Shown one piece after another: positions 52,746 through 62,192 of a DNA stretch of 64,000 nt. The DNA comes from Izhakiella capsodis (GTDB lineage: Bacteria > Pseudomonadota > Gammaproteobacteria > Enterobacterales > Enterobacteriaceae). A model generated the notes under the pieces. That model made no database searches, was not told where the DNA came from, and was given only the letters and a program-made list of their open reading frames with translations. The stretch spans positions 310,001 through 374,000 of the forward strand of contig NZ_FOVC01000002.1 in NCBI RefSeq assembly GCF_900115045.1, in the 5' to 3' direction. Each line of letters starts with the position of its first letter. Position 1 is the stretch's first letter. The translations under genes were made by a program, and so were the position numbers.

Positions 52746-55700
52746 ATGTTCACCGTTTATCATTCCAACCAGCTGGATTTGCTCAAAACCCTGACGGCCC
52801 GAATTATGGCCGCTCAACCGCTGCCTGACGTGCTGGCCGACGAAGTGGTACTTGTGCAGAGCCCGGGTATGGCGCAGTGGCTGCAGATGTCGTTGGCGCA
52901 GGAGCTGAATATTGCGGCAAACATTACCTTTCCTCTGCCTGCAACTTTTATCTGGGACATGTTTATACGCGTGTTACCGGATATCCCTAAGGAAAGCGCA
53001 TTTAATAAATCCAGCATGAGCTGGAAATTAATGGCTATTTTACCGGAGATGCTGGCATTACCGGCCTTTCGCCAACTGCATTATTATCTGACCGAAGACA
53101 TTAACTGCCGTAAACTGTTTCAGCTGGCCAGCCGCGTTGCTGATTTATTCGACCAGTATCTGGTGTACCGGCCGGACTGGCTGAATGCCTGGGAAAAGGG
53201 AGAGCAGGTTGCTGATCTGAGTGATGATCTGACTCAGCAGTGGCAAGCCACTTTGTGGCGCAGGCTGGTTGCCTATACCGCAGAGCTGGCGCAATCGGGA
53301 TGGCATCGTGCCAATTTATACCAGCGCTTTATTGAGCGCCTTGCGCCCGATGCATCGCGCCCCAACGGCTTGCCGGACCGGGTATTTATCTGCGGAATTT
53401 CCGCTTTGCCCCCAGTCTATCTTCAGGCGCTGAAGGCGTTAGGCAATCATATCGATGTACATCTTATGTTTACTAACCCCTGTCGTCATTACTGGGGAGA
53501 TATTCAGAATTACGCTTTCCTGGCCCGTCTACAGCAGCGCGATCGCCACCACTATCTTAGTCAGCAACGTATACCGCAGTTTCGTCAACCAGAAGCGGCT
53601 AGCGCGCTTTTTAACACTGACGGCGAACAAAATCTGAGTAATCCTCTGCTGGCTTCCTGGGGTAAGCTCGGGCGCGATAATCTTTATCTGCTAGCCGGAC
53701 TGGAGCCTAATGAAGTATCTGCCTTCGTTGAAATCAATGCCGACAGCCTGTTAACGCATTTGCAGCGTGATCTCCTTGAGCTCGAGGATAAGGCAGTTAT
53801 TGGTATGGATACCGCTTCATTGCTAAACAGCGAGGCAAAGCGTGTTATTCAGCCGGATGACGAATCATTTTCACTGCATCTGTGCCATAGCCCTCAGCGT
53901 GAGGTTGAGGTTTTGCAGGATTACCTGTTACATCTGCTGGACGAAGATCCATCACTCGCGCCGCGGGATATTATTGTGATGGTGGCGGATATTGACAGCT
54001 ACGCGCCCTTTATTCAGGCGGCGTTTGGTAACGCGCCTGGCGAGCGCTATTTACCTTTTGCGATCTCAGACCGCCGGGCACGCCAGGCGCATCCGATAAT
54101 TCCGGCCTTCCTTGCATTGCTGAGCCTGCCAGAAAGCCGCTTTTACAGTGAAGACGTTTTCGCACTGCTGGAGGTTCCGGCACTGGCGGCGCGCTTTTCC
54201 ATTGAAGAAGCAGACCGCCGTCGACTACGTCGGTGGATAGACGAGTCCGGGATTCGCTGGGGGCTGGATGATGATAGCGTAGCCGACCTCCACCTGCCGC
54301 CTGGCGGTCAGCATAGCTGGCAGTTTGGCTTGACGCGCATGCTGCTAGGCTATGCAATGCATAGTGAGAGCGGTCAATGGCAGGGGATATTGCCCTATGA
54401 TGAATCCAGCGGCCTGATAGCTGAACTGGCGGGCAATCTGGCAAGCCTGCTGGAAAAGCTTCGCCGCTGGCGAGCCAGACTTAAAATGGTGCGCTCACTC
54501 AGTGAATGGCTCCCTTTATGTCGTATGCTGTTGGATGATTTTTTTACTGTGGATGCCGATAGCGAAGCCGCGCTTACTCTGATTGAATCCCAGTGGCAGC
54601 AGGTAATCGACAATGGTTTGCAGGCTCGATTTCCGCAAAAAGTCGCGATCGCATTGCTGCGCGACGATCTTAATAGCCGGCTCGACAAAGAGCGGATAAG
54701 CCAGCGATTTCTTGCCGGGCCAATCAACTTTTGCACTCTGATGCCGATGCGCTCAATACCCTTTAAGGTTGTCTGCCTGCTGGGAATGAACGACGGCGTT
54801 TATCCCCGAACCTTGCCGGCATTAGGCTTTGACTTAATGAGCCTGCAGAGCAGACGTGGCGATCGAAGTCGGCGCGATGACGACCGCTATTTATTTCTAG
54901 AGGCGCTGCTTTCTGCTCGCCAGCGGCTATATGTTAGCTATATCGGCCGGGCGATTCAGGATAATAGCGAACGATTTCCTTCGGTACTGGTAAGTGAGCT
55001 GGTGGAATACATTGCGCAAAGTTTTGTACTGGTCGGTGATAGCCAGCTCGAGCCGGACGCAAGTGCTCGTAAACTGATGGCACATCTGCATTTTCTGCAT
55101 GGGCGCACGCCTTTCGCCAAAGATAACTTCATGCCGGATAATCCCTGGCCCAGCTATGCCAGTGAATGGCTTCCTGCCGCTAAAGGTAGCGGGAAAGCTC
55201 ATTCCAGCTTTATGCGGTCACTGCCGGCGTTGAAACCAGAGACGGTAACATTTGATAATTTTCTGCGCTTCTGGCGTCATCCGGTGCGTGCATTCTTTAA
55301 CCAGCGGCTGGGCGTTAGCTTCTTTATGGAAGAAACCAGCCTTCCCGATGCCGAACCCTTTGCGCTCGACAGTCTGAGTCGCTATAAGCTTAACGTCGAC
55401 TTACTCAATACTCTGGTCGAGGAGGGTGACGCCGAACGACTTTTATCACACTATCGGGCTGCCGGTCAGCTTCCCTGCGGAGCCTTTGGCGAGATAATCT
55501 GGCTTGAACAGCGTGAGGAAATGCAGCAACTGGCTGAGCGGATACGTAGCCAGCGTCAGCCCGTTTTTCAGCAGGAGATCGCGCTGGTGCTTGGCCAGAC
55601 ACAGCTTAGCGGCTGGCTGACTGAGATCCAGACTGACGGGCTGCTGCGCTGGCGCCCTGGCGTGCTGAATATTACCGATGAATTAGTGTTATGGCTGGAG

Positions 55701-56129
55701 CATCTGGTGTTCTGCGCTGGCGGTGGAGAAGGTGAAAGCCGCATGTTTGGTCGTAAAGACAGCCAGTGGCATTTCGCGGCTCTTGAAGCCTCGCGCGCCA
55801 GGCAGCTGCTTGAATATTATATGGAAGGTTACCTGCAAGGAATGCAGAAGCCATTGCTGTTGGTTCGTTCAGCAGGGGCCTGGCTGGAGAGCCTTTTTGA
55901 TAAGCAGACCGGCACGCTTAGCCAGGATGAAGCCAGCCTCAGCCGGGCGCGCACTCGGTTTATGCAAAGCTGGCAGGATGGTTTTCAGACGGTCGGTGAA
56001 GGGAGTGACGTCTATCTGCAGCGTTTAATGCGAACGCTTGACGAAGCGCATTTGCAGGAGATTTTCCGCCAGGCAGAGATCTGGTTGCTACCGCTTTTTG
56101 AAGCGCGCATTGACCCAATTGAGGACTAA
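52746..56129 (+). CDS. recC: RecC, exonuclease V gamma subunit
   Basis: 1127 residues (E. coli 1122). The Chi-recognising subunit of RecBCD; it has a helicase fold without working motifs. Conserved start MFTVYHSNQLDLLKTL, then SPGMAQWLQMSLAQELNIAANITFPLPATFIWDMF, HLCHSPQREVEVLQDYLLHLL, and LLGMNDGVYPRTLPALGFDLMS. Full-length with no gaps. In E. coli it is followed by ptrA, of which only a relic remains here. Confidence 0.97.
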   Translation: MFTVYHSNQLDLLKTLTARIMAAQPLPDVLADEVVLVQSPGMAQWLQMSLAQELNIAANITFPLPATFIWDMFIRVLPDIPKESAFNKSSMSWKLMAILPEMLALPAFRQLHYYLTEDINCRKLFQLASRVADLFDQYLVYRPDWLNAWEKGEQVADLSDDLTQQWQATLWRRLVAYTAELAQSGWHRANLYQRFIERLAPDASRPNGLPDRVFICGISALPPVYLQALKALGNHIDVHLMFTNPCRHYWGDIQNYAFLARLQQRDRHHYLSQQRIPQFRQPEAASALFNTDGEQNLSNPLLASWGKLGRDNLYLLAGLEPNEVSAFVEINADSLLTHLQRDLLELEDKAVIGMDTASLLNSEAKRVIQPDDESFSLHLCHSPQREVEVLQDYLLHLLDEDPSLAPRDIIVMVADIDSYAPFIQAAFGNAPGERYLPFAISDRRARQAHPIIPAFLALLSLPESRFYSEDVFALLEVPALAARFSIEEADRRRLRRWIDESGIRWGLDDDSVADLHLPPGGQHSWQFGLTRMLLGYAMHSESGQWQGILPYDESSGLIAELAGNLASLLEKLRRWRARLKMVRSLSEWLPLCRMLLDDFFTVDADSEAALTLIESQWQQVIDNGLQARFPQKVAIALLRDDLNSRLDKERISQRFLAGPINFCTLMPMRSIPFKVVCLLGMNDGVYPRTLPALGFDLMSLQSRRGDRSRRDDDRYLFLEALLSARQRLYVSYIGRAIQDNSERFPSVLVSELVEYIAQSFVLVGDSQLEPDASARKLMAHLHFLHGRTPFAKDNFMPDNPWPSYASEWLPAAKGSGKAHSSFMRSLPALKPETVTFDNFLRFWRHPVRAFFNQRLGVSFFMEETSLPDAEPFALDSLSRYKLNVDLLNTLVEEGDAERLLSHYRAAGQLPCGAFGEIIWLEQREEMQQLAERIRSQRQPVFQQEIALVLGQTQLSGWLTEIQTDGLLRWRPGVLNITDELVLWLEHLVFCAGGGEGESRMFGRKDSQWHFAALEASRARQLLEYYMEGYLQGMQKPLLLVRSAGAWLESLFDKQTGTLSQDEASLSRARTRFMQSWQDGFQTVGEGSDVYLQRLMRTLDEAHLQEIFRQAEIWLLPLFEARIDPIED

Positions 56130-56467
56130 TTATCCAGCGAAAGAGCTGGTCGGGCTGCCGGATACGCAACATAAATACCGTTAGTTTTTATCCCGCAGTG
56201 AGCATGCTTTTCGTTATTGAAATGAGCAGAAGTCGCCCTGACGGGATGTATTCGGCCGTATCGCGAAGTAATGCCTTTCTGGGCATTGAGGGACCTATGA
56301 GGCCGGGCGCAGACAATCTATCTTCAGTAGGGGCAGTTTTTAGTGCGAAGTAGCAGCAAATAACTCCTTATCTGATACTACGTTTTGACGCTTTTTATTT
56401 GCCAGCGGAGAACAACAGGTAGCGAGAAATGAGCAAGCCAGGTTTTAGCCAGTATCGAACGAAAATA
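56130..56467. other. Scar between recC and the ptrA relic
   Basis: About 340 bp without a recognisable gene where E. coli has the first nine tenths of ptrA (about 2.9 kb). I find no clear PtrA-like translation here and no insertion sequence ends. Confidence 0.5.
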
Positions 56468-56779
56468 ATGGTAACTTACAGGCAATCCGCCCGGGCGCAG
56501 GACGAAGAGACTCATCCCTTAATTAAAAAATTCGATAGCGAAAATTATCCTGTTGCTATGCGAAAAAGCCTTATTGGGCCGATCGCCGGTCTGACGCCGC
56601 TGTACGTTGCAGGCTACATCTACCAGGCTATTGTTGCTCCTGAAGAATTCACGCAACGCGCGCATATGAGTGGCAACAATTTGTCACCGTTGACAAAGGC
56701 GATCCCGGCTTACGGTAACATCTGGCAGACGTTTCCGGCGCTGCAACACTCCTCATCAATAAAAGGTGATACGACATGA
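56468..56779 (+). pseudogene. ptrA: ptrA (protease III, pitrilysin) C-terminal relic
   Basis: About 100 codons that align with the extreme C-terminus of pitrilysin: EETHPLIKKFDSENYPVAMRKSLIGPIAGLTP...YIYQAIVAPE matches EEASKLSKDFDRGN...LLTPQKLADFFHQAVVEPQ of E. coli PtrA. The tail IPAYGNIWQTFPALQHS matches the final W-ENVSALQQT. The zinc-binding HxxEH domain and the rest of the ~960-residue protein are missing. The relic keeps the ATGA overlap with recB, so its reading may still matter for recB translation. Confidence 0.82.
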
Positions 56780-59700
56780 GCGAGCGTCAACCGCAACTAT
56801 TGGACCCTTTTGAGTTACCGCTGTATGGTGAACGGCTGATAGAAGCCTCGGCTGGAACTGGAAAAACCTTTACTATCGGCGTCCTTTACTTGCGTTTGCT
56901 ATTGGGGCTGGGGGGCGAGGCGGCTTATCATCGCCAGCTGACGGTGAGTGAGATCCTGGTAGTAACTTTTACGGAAGCTGCCACGGCTGAACTACGCGGG
57001 CGGATCCGGGAAAATATTCATCAATTGCGGCTTGCCTGCGTGCGTGGCTCTAGCAATGATAATGTGCTGGCGTCGCTGCTCGATGAGATCCCCTCCCTTG
57101 CCGGTGCGGCGGAGTGGCTGCTGGCGGCTGAGCGCCAGATGGATGAAGCGGCCATTTTTACCATTCACGGTTTTTGTCAGCGGATGCTTAACCTCAATGC
57201 GTTTGAGTCAGGTATGCCGTTCGAGCAAACCCTTCTGGAGGATGAGCAGCAGCTACGCCGACAAGCGACCGCCGATTTCTGGCGGCGACATTGCTATTCG
57301 CTTCCTCTGCCGGTCGCCAGAGCCATGACAAAACTTTGGCGTGGCCCGGAGCAACTACTTACCACGCTCTCACCCTGGCTGGGGGGGGAAGCCCCGCGTT
57401 TCAAAAATGCGCCTGATAACGCTGAAACCATAACCGGACGCCACGATCGGATCATTGCCCGGATTAACGAGATGAAGGCGCAGTGGCTCGCACAGTCAGG
57501 CGAGGTGCAGACATTGCTCACTGACTCAGGTGTCGATAAGCGCAGCTACAGCAGCCGTTATCTGCCCGAGTGGTTGAATAAAATTGATTTGTGGGCTGCT
57601 TCGCAAACTGACAGCTACGACGTGGTCAAAGAGCTGGAGCGCTTTGGTCAGCGCGTGCTTGAAGAAAAAACAAAAAAGGGAGAAGTGCCCCGCCACACGC
57701 TGTTCACCTCGATTGATCATTTCCTTGCTGAACCGCGTTCGCTGCGCGATCTGGTGATTGCCCTGGCGTTGGAAGAGGTCCGCTTTGCCATCCGAGAGGA
57801 AAAACGACAGCACGCCCAGCTAGGTTTTGACGATCTGCTGAGTCGGCTGGACGAAGCACTGAAACGGCCCTCGGGCGAAAGTCTGGCGCAGGCGATACGT
57901 CAACGTTTCCCGGTAGCGCTGATCGATGAATTTCAGGATACCGATCCCCAGCAGTATCGTATTTTTCATCGACTTTATGGTCGCAGGCCAGAAAACGCGC
58001 TGCTATTGATTGGCGATCCCAAACAGGCGATTTATGCGTTTCGCGGTGCAGATATTTTCACCTATATGAAAGCGCGTGCCGAAGTAGATACTCATTATAC
58101 CCTTGATACTAACTGGCGCTCATCGCCGTCAATGATTGACGGCATTAATCACTTATTCGGAGATCTGCCGCAGCCTTTTTTGTTCGCTGAAATTCCATTT
58201 ATACCGGTCAAAGCAGCGCCGCCAAATCAAACGTTGCAATTTACGTTGGCGGGTAGCGAAGTGCCCGCGCTACGTATTTTTCTACAGCCAGGTGATGGCG
58301 TGAGTACGCGTGAGTATCAGGATTATATGGCGCAGCAGTGTGCAGCGGATATCTGCCGCTGGCTGCAGGCCGGGCAACAGGGCGCGGCAATGCTCGGTAA
58401 AGCCGGTGCCATGCGTGCGCTGCAAGCCTCAGATATTACCGTACTGGTTCGTAGTCGTAACGAAGCGACGCTGATACGTGATGCGCTGGCAGCGCTCAAT
58501 ATACGCTCGGTATATTTGTCTAACCGCGAGAGCGTTTTTGCCACGCCGGAGGCGCGCGAAATTCTCTGGCTACTGCAGGCGGTGCTGTCACCTGAACAGG
58601 AACGCACGCTACGCAACGCGCTGGCGACCTCGTTGTTTGGTCTTGATGCCTTAACTCTGGATACCCTGTCGCAAAACGAGCAATTATGGGATGCCCTGGT
58701 TGAGGAATTCAGTGATTATCGCGAGTTATGGCTCAGTCGCGGCGTTTTGCCAATGTTGCGCGATCTGATGATGCGGCGGTCAATTGCAGAAAACCTGCTC
58801 GTTTCCGAAGCGGGAGAGCGTCGTTTAACGGACGTGATGCATCTGAGTGAATTGTTGCAGGAAGCCTCGGCGACGCTCGACGGTGAGCACGCGCTAATAC
58901 GCTGGCTTGCACAATCAATTACTGAGCCTGACAGCAATGCTGCCAGTCAGCAGCTGAGGCTGGAAAGCGATAGTCATCTGGTACAAATTGTCACTATCCA
59001 TAAATCTAAGGGGCTTGAATACCCTCTGGTGTGGCTGCCATTCATCGCAGGCTTCAGGGAAGCCAGCCTGGGGCTTTATCACGATCGTCAGAGTTTTGAA
59101 GCGCTACTGGATTTGGGCGATGACGCTCAAAGTATTGAGCTGGCGGAGCAGGAGAGGCTGGCTGAAGACTTGCGTCTGCTGTACGTCGCGCTTACCCGTG
59201 CGAAGTGGCACTGTAGCATTGGCATTGCACCGTTGATTAAAAGTAACCGTAAAAAAGAGGGCGTCAGCGATCTGCATAAAAGCGCGCTTGGTTGGCTACT
59301 TCAACGTGGTGAAGCGCTGGATGCAAACCAGCTTCGTCGTACCCTGGATGCCTTCTGTCAGCAGGGGATTGCGCTCTGTACTACGGCGGAGATGAATGTC
59401 GCGGCATGGCTACCCGACGAAGTTGAAACCAGCAGACTCGTCAGCCCCTCGGTTGGAAGGGCCCTGTTCGATCGCTGGCGGGTTACCAGTTACACCGGTT
59501 TGTTGCAGTATGGGCAAGTGCATACGCTGGAGCTGCTACCCCGTCTCGACATGGATGCAGCGGGTGAGGGGGGAACAGCCGTGGGACAACCAACACTGAC
59601 GCCTCACAGTTTTCCACGCGGCGCCGCGCCCGGCACTTTTTTACATGCACTGTTTGAACAACTCGACTTTACCCGGTCGGTCGATGCCGACTGGCTGGCC

Positions 59701-60321
59701 GTGGCGTTACAGACGGCGGGATATGAAGCCCACTGGCTGATAGTGATCCAGCAATGGCTGGAAGCGGTTCTACAGGCGCCGCTGCTGGACAACGGCCTGA
59801 GTCTGAACCAGCTTAGCAATGCCAGTAAGCGGGCAGAAATGGCTTTTTATTTACCGATTGACCGTTTGTTAAATGCTGAAACGTTGGATGCGCTGATCCG
59901 TCGTTTCGATCCCCTCTCGAAGCAGGCGCCACCGCTGCAATTTCACCAGGTGCGTGGAATGCTGAAGGGGTTCATCGATTTGGTTTTTTGCTGGCAGGGG
60001 AAATATTACCTGCTGGACTATAAATCAAACTGGTTGGGCGAGGATGCCTCGGCCTATACCCGTCAGGCGATGGAGGCGGCAATGTGTAGTCATCGTTACG
60101 ATTTGCAATATCAGCTCTACAGCCTGGCACTACACCGCTACCTGCGCCAACGAATTAAGGATTATGACTATCAACGCCATTTTGGCGGCGTTATCTATCT
60201 GTTTTTACGCGGTATTGACGGAGAAAATAACGGCAACGGCGTATTCAGTACCAGACCTGACGCGGCGCTACTGGCAGGGCTGGATGCCTGCTTTTTACCG
60301 AGTGAAGAGGACAGGCTATGA
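56776..60321 (+). CDS. recB: RecB, exonuclease V beta subunit (helicase/nuclease)
   Basis: 1181 residues (E. coli 1180). SF1A 3'-5' helicase: Walker A EASAGTGKTFTIGVLYLRLL near residue 25, motif II LIDEFQDTDPQQYRIF, motif III GDPKQAIYAFRGAD, motif V/VI IHKSKGLEYPLVWLPF and LRLLYVALTRAKW. C-terminal nuclease domain with KYYLLDYKSNWLG (catalytic D and K) and HRYDLQYQLYSLALHRYL. A G8 run at 57381-57388 leaves the frame intact. Overlaps the ptrA relic upstream and recD downstream by 4 bp each. Confidence 0.97.
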   Translation: MSERQPQLLDPFELPLYGERLIEASAGTGKTFTIGVLYLRLLLGLGGEAAYHRQLTVSEILVVTFTEAATAELRGRIRENIHQLRLACVRGSSNDNVLASLLDEIPSLAGAAEWLLAAERQMDEAAIFTIHGFCQRMLNLNAFESGMPFEQTLLEDEQQLRRQATADFWRRHCYSLPLPVARAMTKLWRGPEQLLTTLSPWLGGEAPRFKNAPDNAETITGRHDRIIARINEMKAQWLAQSGEVQTLLTDSGVDKRSYSSRYLPEWLNKIDLWAASQTDSYDVVKELERFGQRVLEEKTKKGEVPRHTLFTSIDHFLAEPRSLRDLVIALALEEVRFAIREEKRQHAQLGFDDLLSRLDEALKRPSGESLAQAIRQRFPVALIDEFQDTDPQQYRIFHRLYGRRPENALLLIGDPKQAIYAFRGADIFTYMKARAEVDTHYTLDTNWRSSPSMIDGINHLFGDLPQPFLFAEIPFIPVKAAPPNQTLQFTLAGSEVPALRIFLQPGDGVSTREYQDYMAQQCAADICRWLQAGQQGAAMLGKAGAMRALQASDITVLVRSRNEATLIRDALAALNIRSVYLSNRESVFATPEAREILWLLQAVLSPEQERTLRNALATSLFGLDALTLDTLSQNEQLWDALVEEFSDYRELWLSRGVLPMLRDLMMRRSIAENLLVSEAGERRLTDVMHLSELLQEASATLDGEHALIRWLAQSITEPDSNAASQQLRLESDSHLVQIVTIHKSKGLEYPLVWLPFIAGFREASLGLYHDRQSFEALLDLGDDAQSIELAEQERLAEDLRLLYVALTRAKWHCSIGIAPLIKSNRKKEGVSDLHKSALGWLLQRGEALDANQLRRTLDAFCQQGIALCTTAEMNVAAWLPDEVETSRLVSPSVGRALFDRWRVTSYTGLLQYGQVHTLELLPRLDMDAAGEGGTAVGQPTLTPHSFPRGAAPGTFLHALFEQLDFTRSVDADWLAVALQTAGYEAHWLIVIQQWLEAVLQAPLLDNGLSLNQLSNASKRAEMAFYLPIDRLLNAETLDALIRRFDPLSKQAPPLQFHQVRGMLKGFIDLVFCWQGKYYLLDYKSNWLGEDASAYTRQAMEAAMCSHRYDLQYQLYSLALHRYLRQRIKDYDYQRHFGGVIYLFLRGIDGENNGNGVFSTRPDAALLAGLDACFLPSEEDRL

Positions 60322-62150
60322 CGGGTATGACTCTCTTACTCCAAAGAGCCTGCGAGCAGGGATTGCTACGGCCGTTGGATTTGCATTTTGCGCGGCTGAT
60401 TGCCAATGACGATCCGCACCTGATGCTGGCTGCAGCCTGGGTCAGTGCAGAGGCAGGGGCCGGCCACGTCTGCCTGCCGTTAGCACGGATGACGGCACAG
60501 CACCTGTTTGCCGGACACGAACCTGAACTGGCGAAGGCCATCTGGCAGGCGGCTGGCGCTCCACAAAACTGGTTAGCCCTGCTTCAACATCAGGAAGCGA
60601 TCGGTAAGGGCGGATCGCCAACCCCGCTGGTACTAAGCCAGCAGCGGCTCTATCTTAATCGGTTATGGCAGGCTGAAGGACAGGTCGCGGCGTTTCTCAC
60701 CTCGTCGCTGGTGACGGAGCCATTTTCTGCTGAGCGGACGCGGCAGGTGCTTGATAGCCACTTTGGTCAACAACCGGATAACTGGCAAAAGATTGCGGCA
60801 GCGGTAGCGCTAACCCGGCGGGTGTCGATTATTTCCGGCGGTCCGGGAACCGGTAAAACCACCACTGTGGCTAAGTTGCTGGCGGCGCTTATCCAGCTCT
60901 CATCTGTGCCGCTACGTATTCAACTGGCAGCACCGACAGGTAAATCAGCAGCACGTCTGACACAATCGCTGGGTAATGCTCTCGCAGGATTGCAGTTAAG
61001 CACAGCGGAAAAAGCGCGTTTCCCTCAGGAGGCTATCACTCTACATCGTCTACTGGGAGCCAAACCTGACAGTCAGCGCCTGAGCCACAACGTCGATAAT
61101 CCACTGCATCTGGACGTGTTAGTAGTGGATGAGGCCTCAATGGTGGATTTATCCATGATGGCAGAGTTAATTGCAGCGCTTCCCGCATGGGCCAGAGTGA
61201 TCTTTCTTGGCGATCGCGACCAGCTCGCTTCGGTGGAAGCTGGCGCAGTGTTAGGGGATATATGCAGCTGTGCTGCTCAGGGATATAGCCCGCAGCGTGC
61301 GCAGGAGCTGCAGCAGCTTACCGGTTGTGAGCCTGGCTACAGTGATGTCGTCGGTGCGGTTGCCATCCGTGACAGTATTTGCTTGCTTCGTAAAAGCTAC
61401 CGCTTTGCCAGTCACTCAGGTATTGGTCAACTGGCGCTGGCAGTAAACAGCGGTGACGTTCGGCAGGTGGAAGATATATGGCAGCGTGGATTTACGGATA
61501 TTAGCTTACAACCGCTGGTCAGTCAGAAAGACTATCAAAGAATGCTGAATGACGCGGTAGATGGTTTCAGGGGTTATCTGAACGCATTAAAGGCAGGTGC
61601 CGGGCCGGAGGCAGTATTACGGCAATTCAGCCATTATCAAATTCTTTGCGCGCTGCGCGATGGGCCATTTGGTATCCAGGGACTGAACGAGCGCATTGCT
61701 CAGGCTTTGCAGCGAGCGGGTCTTATTCTGCGGCCATCAGGAGAAAACCGCTGGTTTATCGGTCGACCGATAATGATCGCACGTAATGACAGTGCGCTGG
61801 GCTTGTATAATGGTGACATCGGCATTGCGATGCTTGACGATCAGCAGCGAATGAAAGTGTTTTTTATGCTGCCTGACGGTGGCGTGAAAGCGGTTCAGCC
61901 CAGTCGCTTGCCGCAGCATGAAACCGCCTGGGCAATGACGGTTCATAAATCACAAGGGTCTGAATTTGTACATACTGCGCTGGTGCTTCCCGGTCAGGTT
62001 CTGCCGGTGCTGACCCGTGAGCTGGTTTACACGGCCATTACGCGCGCGCGCGAACGTTTGTCTCTCTACGCCGACGCAAAAATATTGCGAGCGGGCATTC
62101 GTTCTCAAACTGAACGCCGCAGCGGGTTAATTGCGCGTCTAACCACATAA
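60318..62150 (+). CDS. recD: RecD, exonuclease V alpha subunit (5'-3' helicase)
   Basis: 610 residues (E. coli 608). SF1B helicase: Walker A IISGGPGTGKTTTVAKLLAAL, motif II DVLVVDEASMVDLSMMAELI, motif III FLGDRDQLASVEAGAVLGD, C-terminal motifs MTVHKSQGSEFVHTALVLP and ELVYTAITRARERLSLYA. Completes RecBCD for double-strand break repair. Overlap ATGA with recB. Confidence 0.97.
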   Translation: MTGMTLLLQRACEQGLLRPLDLHFARLIANDDPHLMLAAAWVSAEAGAGHVCLPLARMTAQHLFAGHEPELAKAIWQAAGAPQNWLALLQHQEAIGKGGSPTPLVLSQQRLYLNRLWQAEGQVAAFLTSSLVTEPFSAERTRQVLDSHFGQQPDNWQKIAAAVALTRRVSIISGGPGTGKTTTVAKLLAALIQLSSVPLRIQLAAPTGKSAARLTQSLGNALAGLQLSTAEKARFPQEAITLHRLLGAKPDSQRLSHNVDNPLHLDVLVVDEASMVDLSMMAELIAALPAWARVIFLGDRDQLASVEAGAVLGDICSCAAQGYSPQRAQELQQLTGCEPGYSDVVGAVAIRDSICLLRKSYRFASHSGIGQLALAVNSGDVRQVEDIWQRGFTDISLQPLVSQKDYQRMLNDAVDGFRGYLNALKAGAGPEAVLRQFSHYQILCALRDGPFGIQGLNERIAQALQRAGLILRPSGENRWFIGRPIMIARNDSALGLYNGDIGIAMLDDQQRMKVFFMLPDGGVKAVQPSRLPQHETAWAMTVHKSQGSEFVHTALVLPGQVLPVLTRELVYTAITRARERLSLYADAKILRAGIRSQTERRSGLIARLTT

Positions 62151-62192
62151 TATCGCCAGTCGATGAGCTGCAGCTGGGCTGCCCACTGAGTG

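Noticed and set aside
57381..57388. G8 run in recB as a frameshift or phase-variable site
   Set aside because: The recB frame is continuous and full length across it, so only the longer G10 tract in the MFS gene is reported.
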